Source: a virus | Direction: 5' to 3' (one strand) | DNA length: 25,950 nt | Virus record (IMG/VR): IMGVR_UViG_3300010153_000095 | Span: 1-25,950 of that record | Part shown: one piece after another, positions 1 to 6,185 of the stretch | How positions within the stretch are numbered: position 1 is the first letter of the stretch | Layout: each line of letters opens with the position of its first letter | Translations under genes and position numbers: made by a program | The notes under the pieces: generated by a model | Told to the model about the DNA's origin: nothing | What the model saw: only the letters and a program-made list of their open reading frames with translations | The model's database searches: none

Positions 1-1
1 T

Positions 2-100
2 GATTGGATGCCATCGTTAGATGAACAGAAAATCGTTAGACAACGTATAGAAGAAAAAATTAATATGAAACCGGATTGGTATCGCCATACTACATATTAA
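2..100 (+). CDS. C-terminal end of an unidentified protein (partial)
   Basis: An open frame enters from the left edge and ends at the TAA at 98-100, giving 32 residues that begin DWMPSLDEQK and end WYRHTTY. It is charged and probably helical in its first half, with a Trp/Tyr-rich end. The next base begins the late-type motif that serves the following gene, which fits this being a true gene end. Too little is present to assign a family. I am fairly sure of the frame because it stays open to the edge and the stop is followed directly by a regulatory gap, but the function is unknown. Confidence 0.5.
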   Translation, partial: DWMPSLDEQKIVRQRIEEKINMKPDWYRHTTY

Positions 101-101
101 T

Positions 102-111
102 GCATATTTAT
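102..111 (+). promoter_or_regulatory. Late-type promoter motif, GCATATTTAT
   Basis: The motif lies between the stop of the partial gene and the start at 128, 16 bases before the ATG. The same core, ATATTTAT, occurs in five other gene-block gaps of the window. It resembles the T4 late element TATAAATA with the two central bases changed. Promoter function is inferred from recurrence and position only. Confidence 0.5.
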
Positions 112-127
112 TAAAAAAGGTTTTAAA

Positions 128-298
128 ATGAAAGACAGAGAAAACGTTTTACGAGAATTAGATGAAGTAGACAACATGGTTTTTATACTAACTGATTTAG
201 CATCAAAACAAGCAGTAGATACTAACGAAGCGGTTCGTCGATTAAGAGAAATTCGAGCTAAACTTAAATTTGTAGCGGATCGTGTATCATTAAGCTAA
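128..298 (+). CDS. Small helical protein of unknown function
   Basis: A 56-residue frame starts MKDRENVLREL and ends DRVSLS. It is highly charged, with heptad-like Leu/Val/Ile spacing over the whole length, so it probably forms a helical hairpin or short coiled coil. There is no signal peptide or membrane segment. A purine-rich run with AAAAGG at 115-120 sits about 7 bases before the ATG and could be the ribosome site. The stop is followed after one base by the next ATG at 300, so the two are probably translated together from the late-type motif at 102. The family is not recognised; the gene is supported by spacing, ribosome site and coding character. Confidence 0.6.
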   Translation: MKDRENVLRELDEVDNMVFILTDLASKQAVDTNEAVRRLREIRAKLKFVADRVSLS

Positions 299-299
299 A

Positions 300-1319
300 A
301 TGAAAAACATATTACCATACTTAACAGCCCTGGCAGCGTTAACTCTAGCCGGCTCTGCCGCGTTTTATTCTGTATTTGGTTTGTCTAAATTCTATGCAGG
401 CGCAGCAACCGCTGTTATCATAATGGGTATAGCAATTGAAGCATCAAAATTAATCGCAACATCTATATTACATCAATATCATAAAATGTTATCATGGCCG
501 ATTAAAATATATTTATCATTTGCTATTTTAGTTTCTATGACAATTACCAGTGCTGGTATTTATGGATTTCTTATTTCGGCGTATCAAGAAACAGCATTTA
601 AAATGGATATCGAAGATCAGGTGATAGGAGCTGAAAAGAACCGGTTAATTGTATTCGAACAAGAGTTAAAGAATCTAGAATCGGAACGTAATATGTTAAA
701 TGATAACGTTTCGAAAGCAAATACAAATATTTTAAAGTTAAGCGAAGGACTTAGTAATAACGTAGTTCAGTACACGAATGCAGAAGGTAATGTAATAACT
801 ACACAATCCTCCAGCACAAGGAAAATATTAAAAGAACAATTAAAGGTTCAATCTAATTATCGTGATACTTTAATTGTGAAACGAGATAAATTAGCAATAA
901 ATACAAAAATAGCTAATGATTCTATCAATGCTATTAACATTCGGATATTGCAGTTAAAAACAAATTCGGATATTGCAGGCGAAATAGGACCATTAAAATA
1001 TTTATCAGAACTTACAGGTGTTCCTATAAACCGTGTAGTAAATTGGTTTACTATATTATTAATAATAATTTTTGATCCATTAGCAGTTGCATTAGTGGTT
1101 GTATTAAATAATATTATGAAAAGAAAAAGTCCGGCTGAAAATGAATCGAAACCGGACAATGAGCAGGTGGAGGAGAGTAAAGCCAAGCGTGTTAAAGCCA
1201 CAACTCCTCCTGTTCCTTTAAAAGAAGATGAAGATGAAGAAGTTGATGATGATCAGAAAGATATTTACAAAGAAGAAAAAAAGAAAAAACCAAAACGTCG
1301 AAATGCGTATTGGGCATAA
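300..1319 (+). CDS. Membrane protein with four predicted helices and a long coiled coil
   Basis: The 339-residue product has hydrophobic segments at about residues 4-27, 33-56, 68-94 and 247-271. Between the third and fourth lies a soluble stretch (about 100-220) rich in Glu, Lys, Leu, Asn and Ile with heptad spacing, most likely a coiled coil. The tail after residue 272 is very charged: an acidic cluster (EDEDEEVDDD) followed by a Lys/Arg-rich end (KKKKPKRR). With an even number of helices both termini would be on the same side, probably cytoplasmic, and the coiled coil would be periplasmic if all four helices span. I know of similar hypothetical membrane proteins in environmental T4-like phages but no assigned role. 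It follows the 56-residue gene by one base and precedes the Cys-rich gene. It could be an envelope-takeover, superinfection or lysis-related factor; none of these is shown. Confidence 0.75.
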   Translation: MKNILPYLTALAALTLAGSAAFYSVFGLSKFYAGAATAVIIMGIAIEASKLIATSILHQYHKMLSWPIKIYLSFAILVSMTITSAGIYGFLISAYQETAFKMDIEDQVIGAEKNRLIVFEQELKNLESERNMLNDNVSKANTNILKLSEGLSNNVVQYTNAEGNVITTQSSSTRKILKEQLKVQSNYRDTLIVKRDKLAINTKIANDSINAINIRILQLKTNSDIAGEIGPLKYLSELTGVPINRVVNWFTILLIIIFDPLAVALVVVLNNIMKRKSPAENESKPDNEQVEESKAKRVKATTPPVPLKEDEDEEVDDDQKDIYKEEKKKKPKRRNAYWA

Positions 1320-1336
1320 TAACATAAAATCTAATA

Positions 1337-1843
1337 ATGGCAAAAAAAGTAAAAATTAAATTTCCATCTCGTACGAGACAAGGTGAACGTTACATGGTAT
1401 GCAGAAACAGTGTACCAGGAGGTAAATATTGGAAAGGTAAATTATGCAGTACATGGACCAAAGTAGGTGATACAGCAACGGCTGTGTTATGTTCGCGTTG
1501 CGTGCAGCAAGTAGTCGATCCACCTGAAATCAAATCACGATATAAATCAAAAGGGTTTCCTCGAGGATGGCAATTTAGAAAAGAGTTTGTTCATGAAGAT
1601 GGAACTGTATATCATAAAGGAGTTGACCAACCAAAACTAAAAGGAACTTTAGAACCAACTAAAATAGAAGTATCTGATAAAAAGAAATTGTCTAAAAAAG
1701 AAAAACTAGAACTTAAAGATCAGATATTACAACAAATGGTATTCGTTAGAGGCGAATTAAAGACCTCTAAATGGAAAAAGGATATTCGTTCTAATCAAAC
1801 CGAACTACGTAAATTAGAACGCCGATTAAAAAAGCTTAATTAA
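1337..1843 (+). CDS. Small basic Cys-rich protein, possible zinc binder
   Basis: The 168-residue product has four cysteines in its first third (C22, C37, C52, C55), the last two as a CxxC knuckle (LCSRC), a pattern compatible with one structural zinc. The N-terminus is basic (MAKKVKIKFPSRTRQ). The C-terminal 60 residues are Lys/Glu/Leu-rich and probably a coiled coil that ends RRLKKLN. It may bind nucleic acid or a protein partner, but no family is recognised. It starts 17 bases after the membrane-protein gene with no obvious Shine-Dalgarno sequence and no promoter of its own, so it is probably the last gene of the unit that begins at 128. The -35 box of the next unit begins three bases after its stop codon. 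Confidence 0.65.
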   Translation: MAKKVKIKFPSRTRQGERYMVCRNSVPGGKYWKGKLCSTWTKVGDTATAVLCSRCVQQVVDPPEIKSRYKSKGFPRGWQFRKEFVHEDGTVYHKGVDQPKLKGTLEPTKIEVSDKKKLSKKEKLELKDQILQQMVFVRGELKTSKWKKDIRSNQTELRKLERRLKKLN

Positions 1844-1846
1844 TTT

Positions 1847-1875
1847 TTGGTTTTTACAAAATTTTTTATTATATT
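1847..1875 (+). promoter_or_regulatory. Sigma70-type (early/middle) promoter
   Basis: TTGGTT at 1847-1852 and TATATT at 1870-1875 are separated by exactly 17 bases. The spacer holds an A4T6 tract. The layout, spacer tract and -10 box are nearly the same as in the promoter at 24443-24471. The -35 box is poor after TTG. The expected transcription start, 6-7 bases after the -10 box, falls at the ATG at 1881, which implies a leaderless message or a slightly shifted start. Confidence 0.5.
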
Positions 1876-1880
1876 AAAGT

Positions 1881-2486
1881 ATGTATGACGAAAAACCAAA
1901 AAAGAAAGAAGTAGCGGAAACGATATTAGAACCATCATACCAAGAAGTATCTGAACAATTAGCAACATTAATGGATTATTCAGATTCTGTTATTTATTTA
2001 ACAGAGGATATTAATGAAAATTCATTAGTTGATTTTATGATACGGGTACGAGCTATTTTAAATAATAGGACAGCTGAGACTCAAGATAATCCAATTAATT
2101 TAATAATAAATTCTAATGGTGGTGATATCTATGAAATGTTAGGACTTATTGATTATATAGAATCTTTATCAGTAAAAGTTAATACAATTTGTAGAGGTAA
2201 AGCTTTTTCAGCCGGCGCAATTATATTAGCATGTGGTACTGGTACACGTATGATAAGTAAACGATCATCAGTAATGTTTCATCAATCGTCTAGTTTCTTG
2301 GATGGTAAAATGAGCGATTTAGAATCTTATTTAACAAACGTTAAAAATTTAGAAACAAATATATACAACTTATTAGCAGATAAAACAAAGAAAGATGCTA
2401 GTTGGTGGAAAGATCAAATGAAGTCTGATTTTTTTATACCTGTAGATGATTTAGTTGAATATGGAGTTATTGATCAAATAATATAA
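1881..2486 (+). CDS. ClpP-like serine protease
   Basis: The 201-residue product has the ClpP/crotonase-type fold signature. The sequence NLIINSNGGDIYEML (about 73-87) corresponds to the ClpP oxyanion-loop region, KAFSAGA carries the nucleophile Ser110, VMFHQSS carries His134, and MKSDFFIP supplies Asp183 at the position of the ClpP acid, followed by the characteristic VEYGVID ending. The triad is therefore complete and the length is close to that of bacterial ClpP (about 200). The first 30 residues are Lys/Glu-rich and unlike ClpP, so Met31 is an alternative start; I kept 1881 because the frame begins right after the promoter. No ATPase partner is in the window. Phage ClpP-like proteins can act as prohead proteases, but this one sits beside the HD and sigma genes rather than capsid genes, so a role in processing host or regulatory proteins is equally possible. 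Confidence 0.85.
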   Translation: MYDEKPKKKEVAETILEPSYQEVSEQLATLMDYSDSVIYLTEDINENSLVDFMIRVRAILNNRTAETQDNPINLIINSNGGDIYEMLGLIDYIESLSVKVNTICRGKAFSAGAIILACGTGTRMISKRSSVMFHQSSSFLDGKMSDLESYLTNVKNLETNIYNLLADKTKKDASWWKDQMKSDFFIPVDDLVEYGVIDQII

Positions 2487-2491
2487 AAAAT

Positions 2492-3259
2492 ATGAGTTTA
2501 ACAGCAGAACAAATCCAATCTAATTGGGAAGAATTTTTAGAAGTAATCGAAACGCATTTCCATGGAGAGCGTAAAGAAAAATTATTAACATTATATAATG
2601 AATTAGAAGACCGAGCTTCTACAGCGCCGGCATCTTCTGTAGACCATTATCATAATGCCTTTATAGGAGGGTATATCGACCATGTACTACGAGTTATTAA
2701 ATGTGCTAAATCAGTATATCAATTATGGAGTACTATGGGAGCTGATATGTCTGGTTATACTGAAGAAGAATTAGTATTTGTTGCTTTGAATCATGATTTA
2801 GGTAAATTAGGATTTCCAGGTGATGGTGGAGAAATATATACTCCAAATGATTCGGATTGGCATATAAAAAATATGGGTAAGATATTTAAAATAAACCCAA
2901 ATAATCCTTTTGCGTTAGTTAATGATTTATCAATATGGTTATTACAACACTATGATATTAAGATATCATTTAATGAAATGATAGGTATTAAATGTACTGA
3001 TGGATTATATGATGAATCAAATAAACCTTATTTCATTTCAAGATCAAAAGATTCTAAATTAAGAACTAATATGCCATATGTAATGCACCAAGCAGATTCA
3101 ATGGCGGCTAGAATAGAATATGAAATGTGGGCAAAAGATGATGATGTATATACACCACCGGTAAAGCAAAAACCATCTAAACCTAAAAAGGCAATATCAA
3201 AACAATCTCAAGCAGTTGATGTAAATAAAATGTTTGGTGATTTATTTGGAGATAAGTAA
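2492..3259 (+). CDS. HD-domain metal-dependent phosphohydrolase
   Basis: The 255-residue product carries the HD signature in order: His64 (GGYIDH), His101-Asp102 (ALNHDLGKLG), a possible extra ligand at His153 (LLQHYD), and Asp202 within MHQADSMAAR. This is the metal site of the HD superfamily, whose members hydrolyse nucleotides, cyclic nucleotides, ppGpp or nucleic acid ends. The spacing and short length suggest a single-domain nucleotide hydrolase. The last 35 residues are a Lys/Pro/Ser linker followed by a short motif (VNKMFGDLFGDK) that may dock to a partner. The start is 6 bases after the ClpP-like gene, and the stop overlaps the next start in a TAATG, so translation is probably coupled. 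The substrate cannot be read from the sequence; degradation of a host nucleotide or an alarmone signal is a reasonable guess only. Confidence 0.8.
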   Translation: MSLTAEQIQSNWEEFLEVIETHFHGERKEKLLTLYNELEDRASTAPASSVDHYHNAFIGGYIDHVLRVIKCAKSVYQLWSTMGADMSGYTEEELVFVALNHDLGKLGFPGDGGEIYTPNDSDWHIKNMGKIFKINPNNPFALVNDLSIWLLQHYDIKISFNEMIGIKCTDGLYDESNKPYFISRSKDSKLRTNMPYVMHQADSMAARIEYEMWAKDDDVYTPPVKQKPSKPKKAISKQSQAVDVNKMFGDLFGDK

Positions 3260-3543
3260 TGGAATATATAATAATAGGATTAAGTGTAGTAATAATAATT
3301 TTATCAGTTACAATATACCGTTTAATGAAACGTATTGAAACTATGGAAGATTATGTAGTCGATGTAGAAAAATCAAATGACGAATATTTTAATTTTTTTA
3401 CATCATTAAAAACACGAGTAACAGATTCATATTCACATTTAAAGAATATAGACCGATTAGGTTCATTTGAAAGTGATGATGAAACAGGTTATATTTATAA
3501 AGAGCTCAAAAAAGTAATTGAAGCGTTAAAACAGGGGTTTTAG
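3259..3543 (+). CDS. Small single-pass membrane protein with a cytoplasmic helical domain
   Basis: The 94-residue product starts with one strongly hydrophobic helix (about residues 2-22, rich in Ile and Val) followed by a basic stop (RLMKR), so the rest should be cytoplasmic. Residues 25-60 look helical or coiled coil; the remainder is acidic and ends EALKQGF. Its start overlaps the HD gene stop (TAATG), and its TAG is followed directly by the ATG of the sigma gene, so all three are probably translated as a unit. The family resembles small hypothetical proteins found near late sigma genes in environmental T4-like phages, from memory only. The function is unknown; tethering a partner, such as the HD protein or sigma factor, to the membrane would fit. 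Confidence 0.7.
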   Translation: MEYIIIGLSVVIIILSVTIYRLMKRIETMEDYVVDVEKSNDEYFNFFTSLKTRVTDSYSHLKNIDRLGSFESDDETGYIYKELKKVIEALKQGF

Positions 3544-4299
3544 ATGAACGGAGTAGATGATTTTTATAAATGGTTAGAAGTAGAGAATTCAGATGTACCT
3601 ACTAAACGCCGAGGTCGAAAACCTAGTAAGAAACAATATTTTACGTATATAACAGAAAAGGCAATTGTTGCTTACAATGCAGAAACCAATCAAAATTTAC
3701 GTAATAAAGTTTATAGAGAACATATTGATTATCCATTTAATAAATTAGTAGAAAATATTTATCATACATTTAAATTTAGTTATTTCGATGTACCGTATGA
3801 AGATATTAAATGCGAAGTAGTTGCGTTTCTTAATGAAAAAATAACTAAATTTACAGAAGGGAAAGGTAAAGCATTTTCTTATTTTTCTATCATAGCTAAA
3901 AATTATCTTATCATACAAAATAATGCTAATTACGCTAAGATGAAACGTAAAGCAGAAACATCGCTAATTGATGATTCGCGTGATATCACTAACGAACGGC
4001 ATTTATCTGATTATCAAGAATCTTTAAAAGATTTTGTTAAACAATGGTCTGGATGGTATGATGAAAATATTAATGTAATCTTCACGAATAAACGAGATAT
4101 ATTAGTAGCAGATACAATTCTAGAATTGTTTCGTACGGTTGAGAATATTGAAAATTTCAACAAAAAAGCTTTATATATTTTAATACGAGAACGTACAGGT
4201 CTTAAGACGCAGAACATTACTAAAGTTTTAAATGTAATGAGATCAGATTTTGCTCGCATGTTCAAAACCTATAGCGAAAACGGCTGTATTCATTACTAA
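3544..4299 (+). CDS. 55: gp55-like RNA polymerase sigma factor for late transcription
   Basis: The 251-residue product has a basic N-terminal patch (KRRGRKPSKK, 21-30). It is followed by a sigma region 2-like block: FNKLVENIYHTFKFSY (65-80), VVAFLNEKI (92-100) and GKGKAFSYFSIIAKNYLI (106-123). This last stretch matches the T4 gp55 and sigma70 region 2 layout, with aromatic residues in the core-binding and -10 recognition helices. Residues 186-245 look like a helix-turn-helix (ALYILIRERTGLKTQNITKVL), which T4 gp55 (185 residues) does not have. T4 gp55 binds core polymerase and the sliding clamp and directs it to TATAAATA late promoters. AGGGG at 3535-3539 is a good ribosome site 4 bases before the ATG. 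It lies in the unit led by the promoter at 1847, which suits early or middle synthesis of a late sigma factor. The likely targets are the six ATATTTAT motifs. Confidence 0.72.
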   Translation: MNGVDDFYKWLEVENSDVPTKRRGRKPSKKQYFTYITEKAIVAYNAETNQNLRNKVYREHIDYPFNKLVENIYHTFKFSYFDVPYEDIKCEVVAFLNEKITKFTEGKGKAFSYFSIIAKNYLIIQNNANYAKMKRKAETSLIDDSRDITNERHLSDYQESLKDFVKQWSGWYDENINVIFTNKRDILVADTILELFRTVENIENFNKKALYILIRERTGLKTQNITKVLNVMRSDFARMFKTYSENGCIHY

Positions 4300-4314
4300 A
4301 ACCTAATGTCCTTT

Positions 4315-4323
4315 ATATTTATA
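4315..4323 (+). promoter_or_regulatory. Late-type promoter motif, ATATTTATA
   Basis: The motif lies 14 bases before the ATG at 4337, in the only gap between the sigma gene and the virion block. It is flanked by complementary arms, CCTTTA at 4310-4315 and TAAAGG at 4325-4330, that could form a 6-bp hairpin around it. AAAGGG at 4327-4332 would also be the ribosome site of the next gene. Promoter role is inferred from its recurrence. Confidence 0.5.
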
Positions 4324-4336
4324 TTAAAGGGTTATT

Positions 4337-4753
4337 ATGAGTAGTGAATTTGAATTATTTAAAGGAACGTCCTTTTCTGACTTGATGCGTGATGTATATC
4401 ATAATTCTAAAAAGAAATCACGGCAAATCGATTCACTAATACAAGAACTTCGTCCAATGATTAAAAACGTTGGTGATGCAACAGTTATGGTCCCTCTTAT
4501 AAAAGATTACCTAGAAGTATCAGTTAAAAACGATGATGCGTTAGTTAAACTAGCAGCGATCGTACAGAGGTTAGTATCGGCGTCTAATAAAGATGATGAT
4601 GGTAATGAATTTGGTATGACTGACGATGAACGTCGTAGATTATTAGAAGAGGCAGAAGAAGAGATTAAATCAATTCAAGAAACTAATAGACCTGAAAAAC
4701 AACAATCAAAAGAAATAAAGGATTTGAATGGCACAGGGGATGTTTGTAGCTGA
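4337..4753 (+). CDS. Small acidic conserved T4-like protein of unknown function
   Basis: The 138-residue product begins MSSEFELFKGTSFSDL. Its middle (about 40-85) is a helical domain that reads IKDYLEVSVKNDDALVKL, followed by a long charged helix rich in Glu and Arg (about 97-120) and a flexible Gln/Lys tail. From memory, the FELFKGTSFSDL start and the LIKDYLEVSVKND stretch recur in hypothetical proteins next to baseplate genes in environmental T4-like phages; I cannot give it a T4 gene name. It heads the gp5-like block behind the late-type motif and overlaps the gp5-like gene by 26 bases, so the two are probably translationally coupled. A role as an assembly or chaperone-like factor for the spike complex would fit its size and position but is not shown. 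Confidence 0.7.
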   Translation: MSSEFELFKGTSFSDLMRDVYHNSKKKSRQIDSLIQELRPMIKNVGDATVMVPLIKDYLEVSVKNDDALVKLAAIVQRLVSASNKDDDGNEFGMTDDERRRLLEEAEEEIKSIQETNRPEKQQSKEIKDLNGTGDVCS

Positions 4754-6185
4754 AGTCGTCGATGATGGCATGGCATATGGTAAAGATGCTGCTAGTAGAT
4801 TAAAAAGTGTAGTTAATTTATTATCTGGGGGAGGTGTTGTTCCAATTGGAGCGGTAGAATGGAGTACCGGTGGTGATCCGTCACTACCTGCCGCTACAGG
4901 TATTGCAGCTCCTTTGTTACCATATTTAGGACAAATACCATTAATAGGAGAACATGTATTAGTTTTCGCAGCATTTGGTACAGATAACAATAGTGAATCC
5001 TCAGCCGATTCTTATTATTATATAGGTCCTATACAAATAGACGGGTCTAAAAATACTAATATAACTCAAGGATTTTTTAAACGTACCGGTACAATGAATC
5101 CTACTATACCAAAACCATTAGTTCCAGTATATCCGAAAAAGAAAGTAGCCGCGATGCAACCATTTTTTGGAGATACGATAATACAAGATAGAAATGGTTC
5201 ATGTATACGTATGTCATCTACTCAGTTACCGACCACGGTTAAATATATGGACGGTACCGTACAAACACAAGTACCTTTTAAAGCTACTGGAACTCCGAGA
5301 GCCAAAACCGGTCCTTTAGTAGTACCAGAAGCAGCAGGTAATCCTATTATGCAACTGTCAGTTGGTATGCCAGGACAAGCTTCTAAAAGTTTATCTAAAT
5401 TAGCCGGTGGCTTAGGAGCTCCGCCCACGTTAATTGAAAATATTGATGCTGATAAATCTTTAATTTATTTAACTAGTGACCAGCGGTTGATATATAAAAT
5501 GACTAGAAAGTTTAAATATATAGGAGCTAAGCAACCGTTAGGAGCTGGAACGAAGATGTTCAAGCCTCTAGAGTTTCTTTATAAAGGATCTAATAGCTGT
5601 TTTGCCTTTAATACGGACTCTACAAATATTCTATCAACCAACTCTATCGTCGGTCCTCCTACTAAAGAACAATTGGAAAATCCATCCGCAGGTGCTGGTA
5701 AAAAACCTTTTATTATTCCTAATGCATATCCAAGAGATCCTACTTCAAGATCCCAGGTACTTATAAGATCTAACAGGATTATACTTGATGCTCAACGAGA
5801 TAATATCATGATGGTTGCGTTAAGAGATATAAAAATGGGCACTGAAAATTGGCGTTGTGAATTAGATGCGGCTATGAGTTTAATATCAGAATTAATAAAA
5901 CAAGTAGCTATACTAACCAGTCATGTACATGACCTCAGCCATGGCGTTCATGAGCATATTGCAATAAATCAAAAAGTACAATATCCTACCGGTGTGGGTC
6001 CAACTGGTCCTTGTTTAACTACTTATAATTCAGAATATGATAAATTAAAGAAAAATATAAAAGGTGGGTTTCAAGGAGCTTTAAAAGATAGGGTGGCAGC
6101 AATTGATGAAATATCAGCTCAATTTACTAAGATGAGACGTCCTGTTTCTGAAAAGAAAAATAAAAATCCAAAGGGGAAGTCGTAA
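4728..6185 (+). CDS. 5: gp5-like baseplate hub/spike protein with an OB-fold domain, no lysozyme domain
   Basis: The 485-residue product has two stretches typical of the OB-fold of gp5/gpV spike proteins. One is GQIPLIGEHVLVFAAFGTDN (about 68-87); the other is QPFFGDTIIQDRNGSCIRMS (about 144-163), the counterpart of the 'GDVIIQGRFGNSIR' stretch I recall from T4-like cyanophage spike proteins. A second beta-rich part (about 340-375) leads to a His-rich segment (VHDLSHGVHEHI, about 398-410) and a basic tail. T4 gp5 has an inserted lysozyme and a triple beta-helix; neither is evident here. AAAGGA at 4718-4723 is a good ribosome site for the ATG at 4728, inside the end of the previous gene. The stop overlaps the next start (TAATG at 6183-6187). 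I am confident of the spike/hub class, less of strict orthology. Confidence 0.75.
   Translation: MAQGMFVAEVVDDGMAYGKDAASRLKSVVNLLSGGGVVPIGAVEWSTGGDPSLPAATGIAAPLLPYLGQIPLIGEHVLVFAAFGTDNNSESSADSYYYIGPIQIDGSKNTNITQGFFKRTGTMNPTIPKPLVPVYPKKKVAAMQPFFGDTIIQDRNGSCIRMSSTQLPTTVKYMDGTVQTQVPFKATGTPRAKTGPLVVPEAAGNPIMQLSVGMPGQASKSLSKLAGGLGAPPTLIENIDADKSLIYLTSDQRLIYKMTRKFKYIGAKQPLGAGTKMFKPLEFLYKGSNSCFAFNTDSTNILSTNSIVGPPTKEQLENPSAGAGKKPFIIPNAYPRDPTSRSQVLIRSNRIILDAQRDNIMMVALRDIKMGTENWRCELDAAMSLISELIKQVAILTSHVHDLSHGVHEHIAINQKVQYPTGVGPTGPCLTTYNSEYDKLKKNIKGGFQGALKDRVAAIDEISAQFTKMRRPVSEKKNKNPKGKS

Noticed and set aside
1881-2486. Calling the ClpP-like protein the prohead protease
   Set aside because: The triad and fold fit ClpP, but no portal, scaffold or capsid gene is in the window and it sits in an early-type unit, so the more general name was kept.
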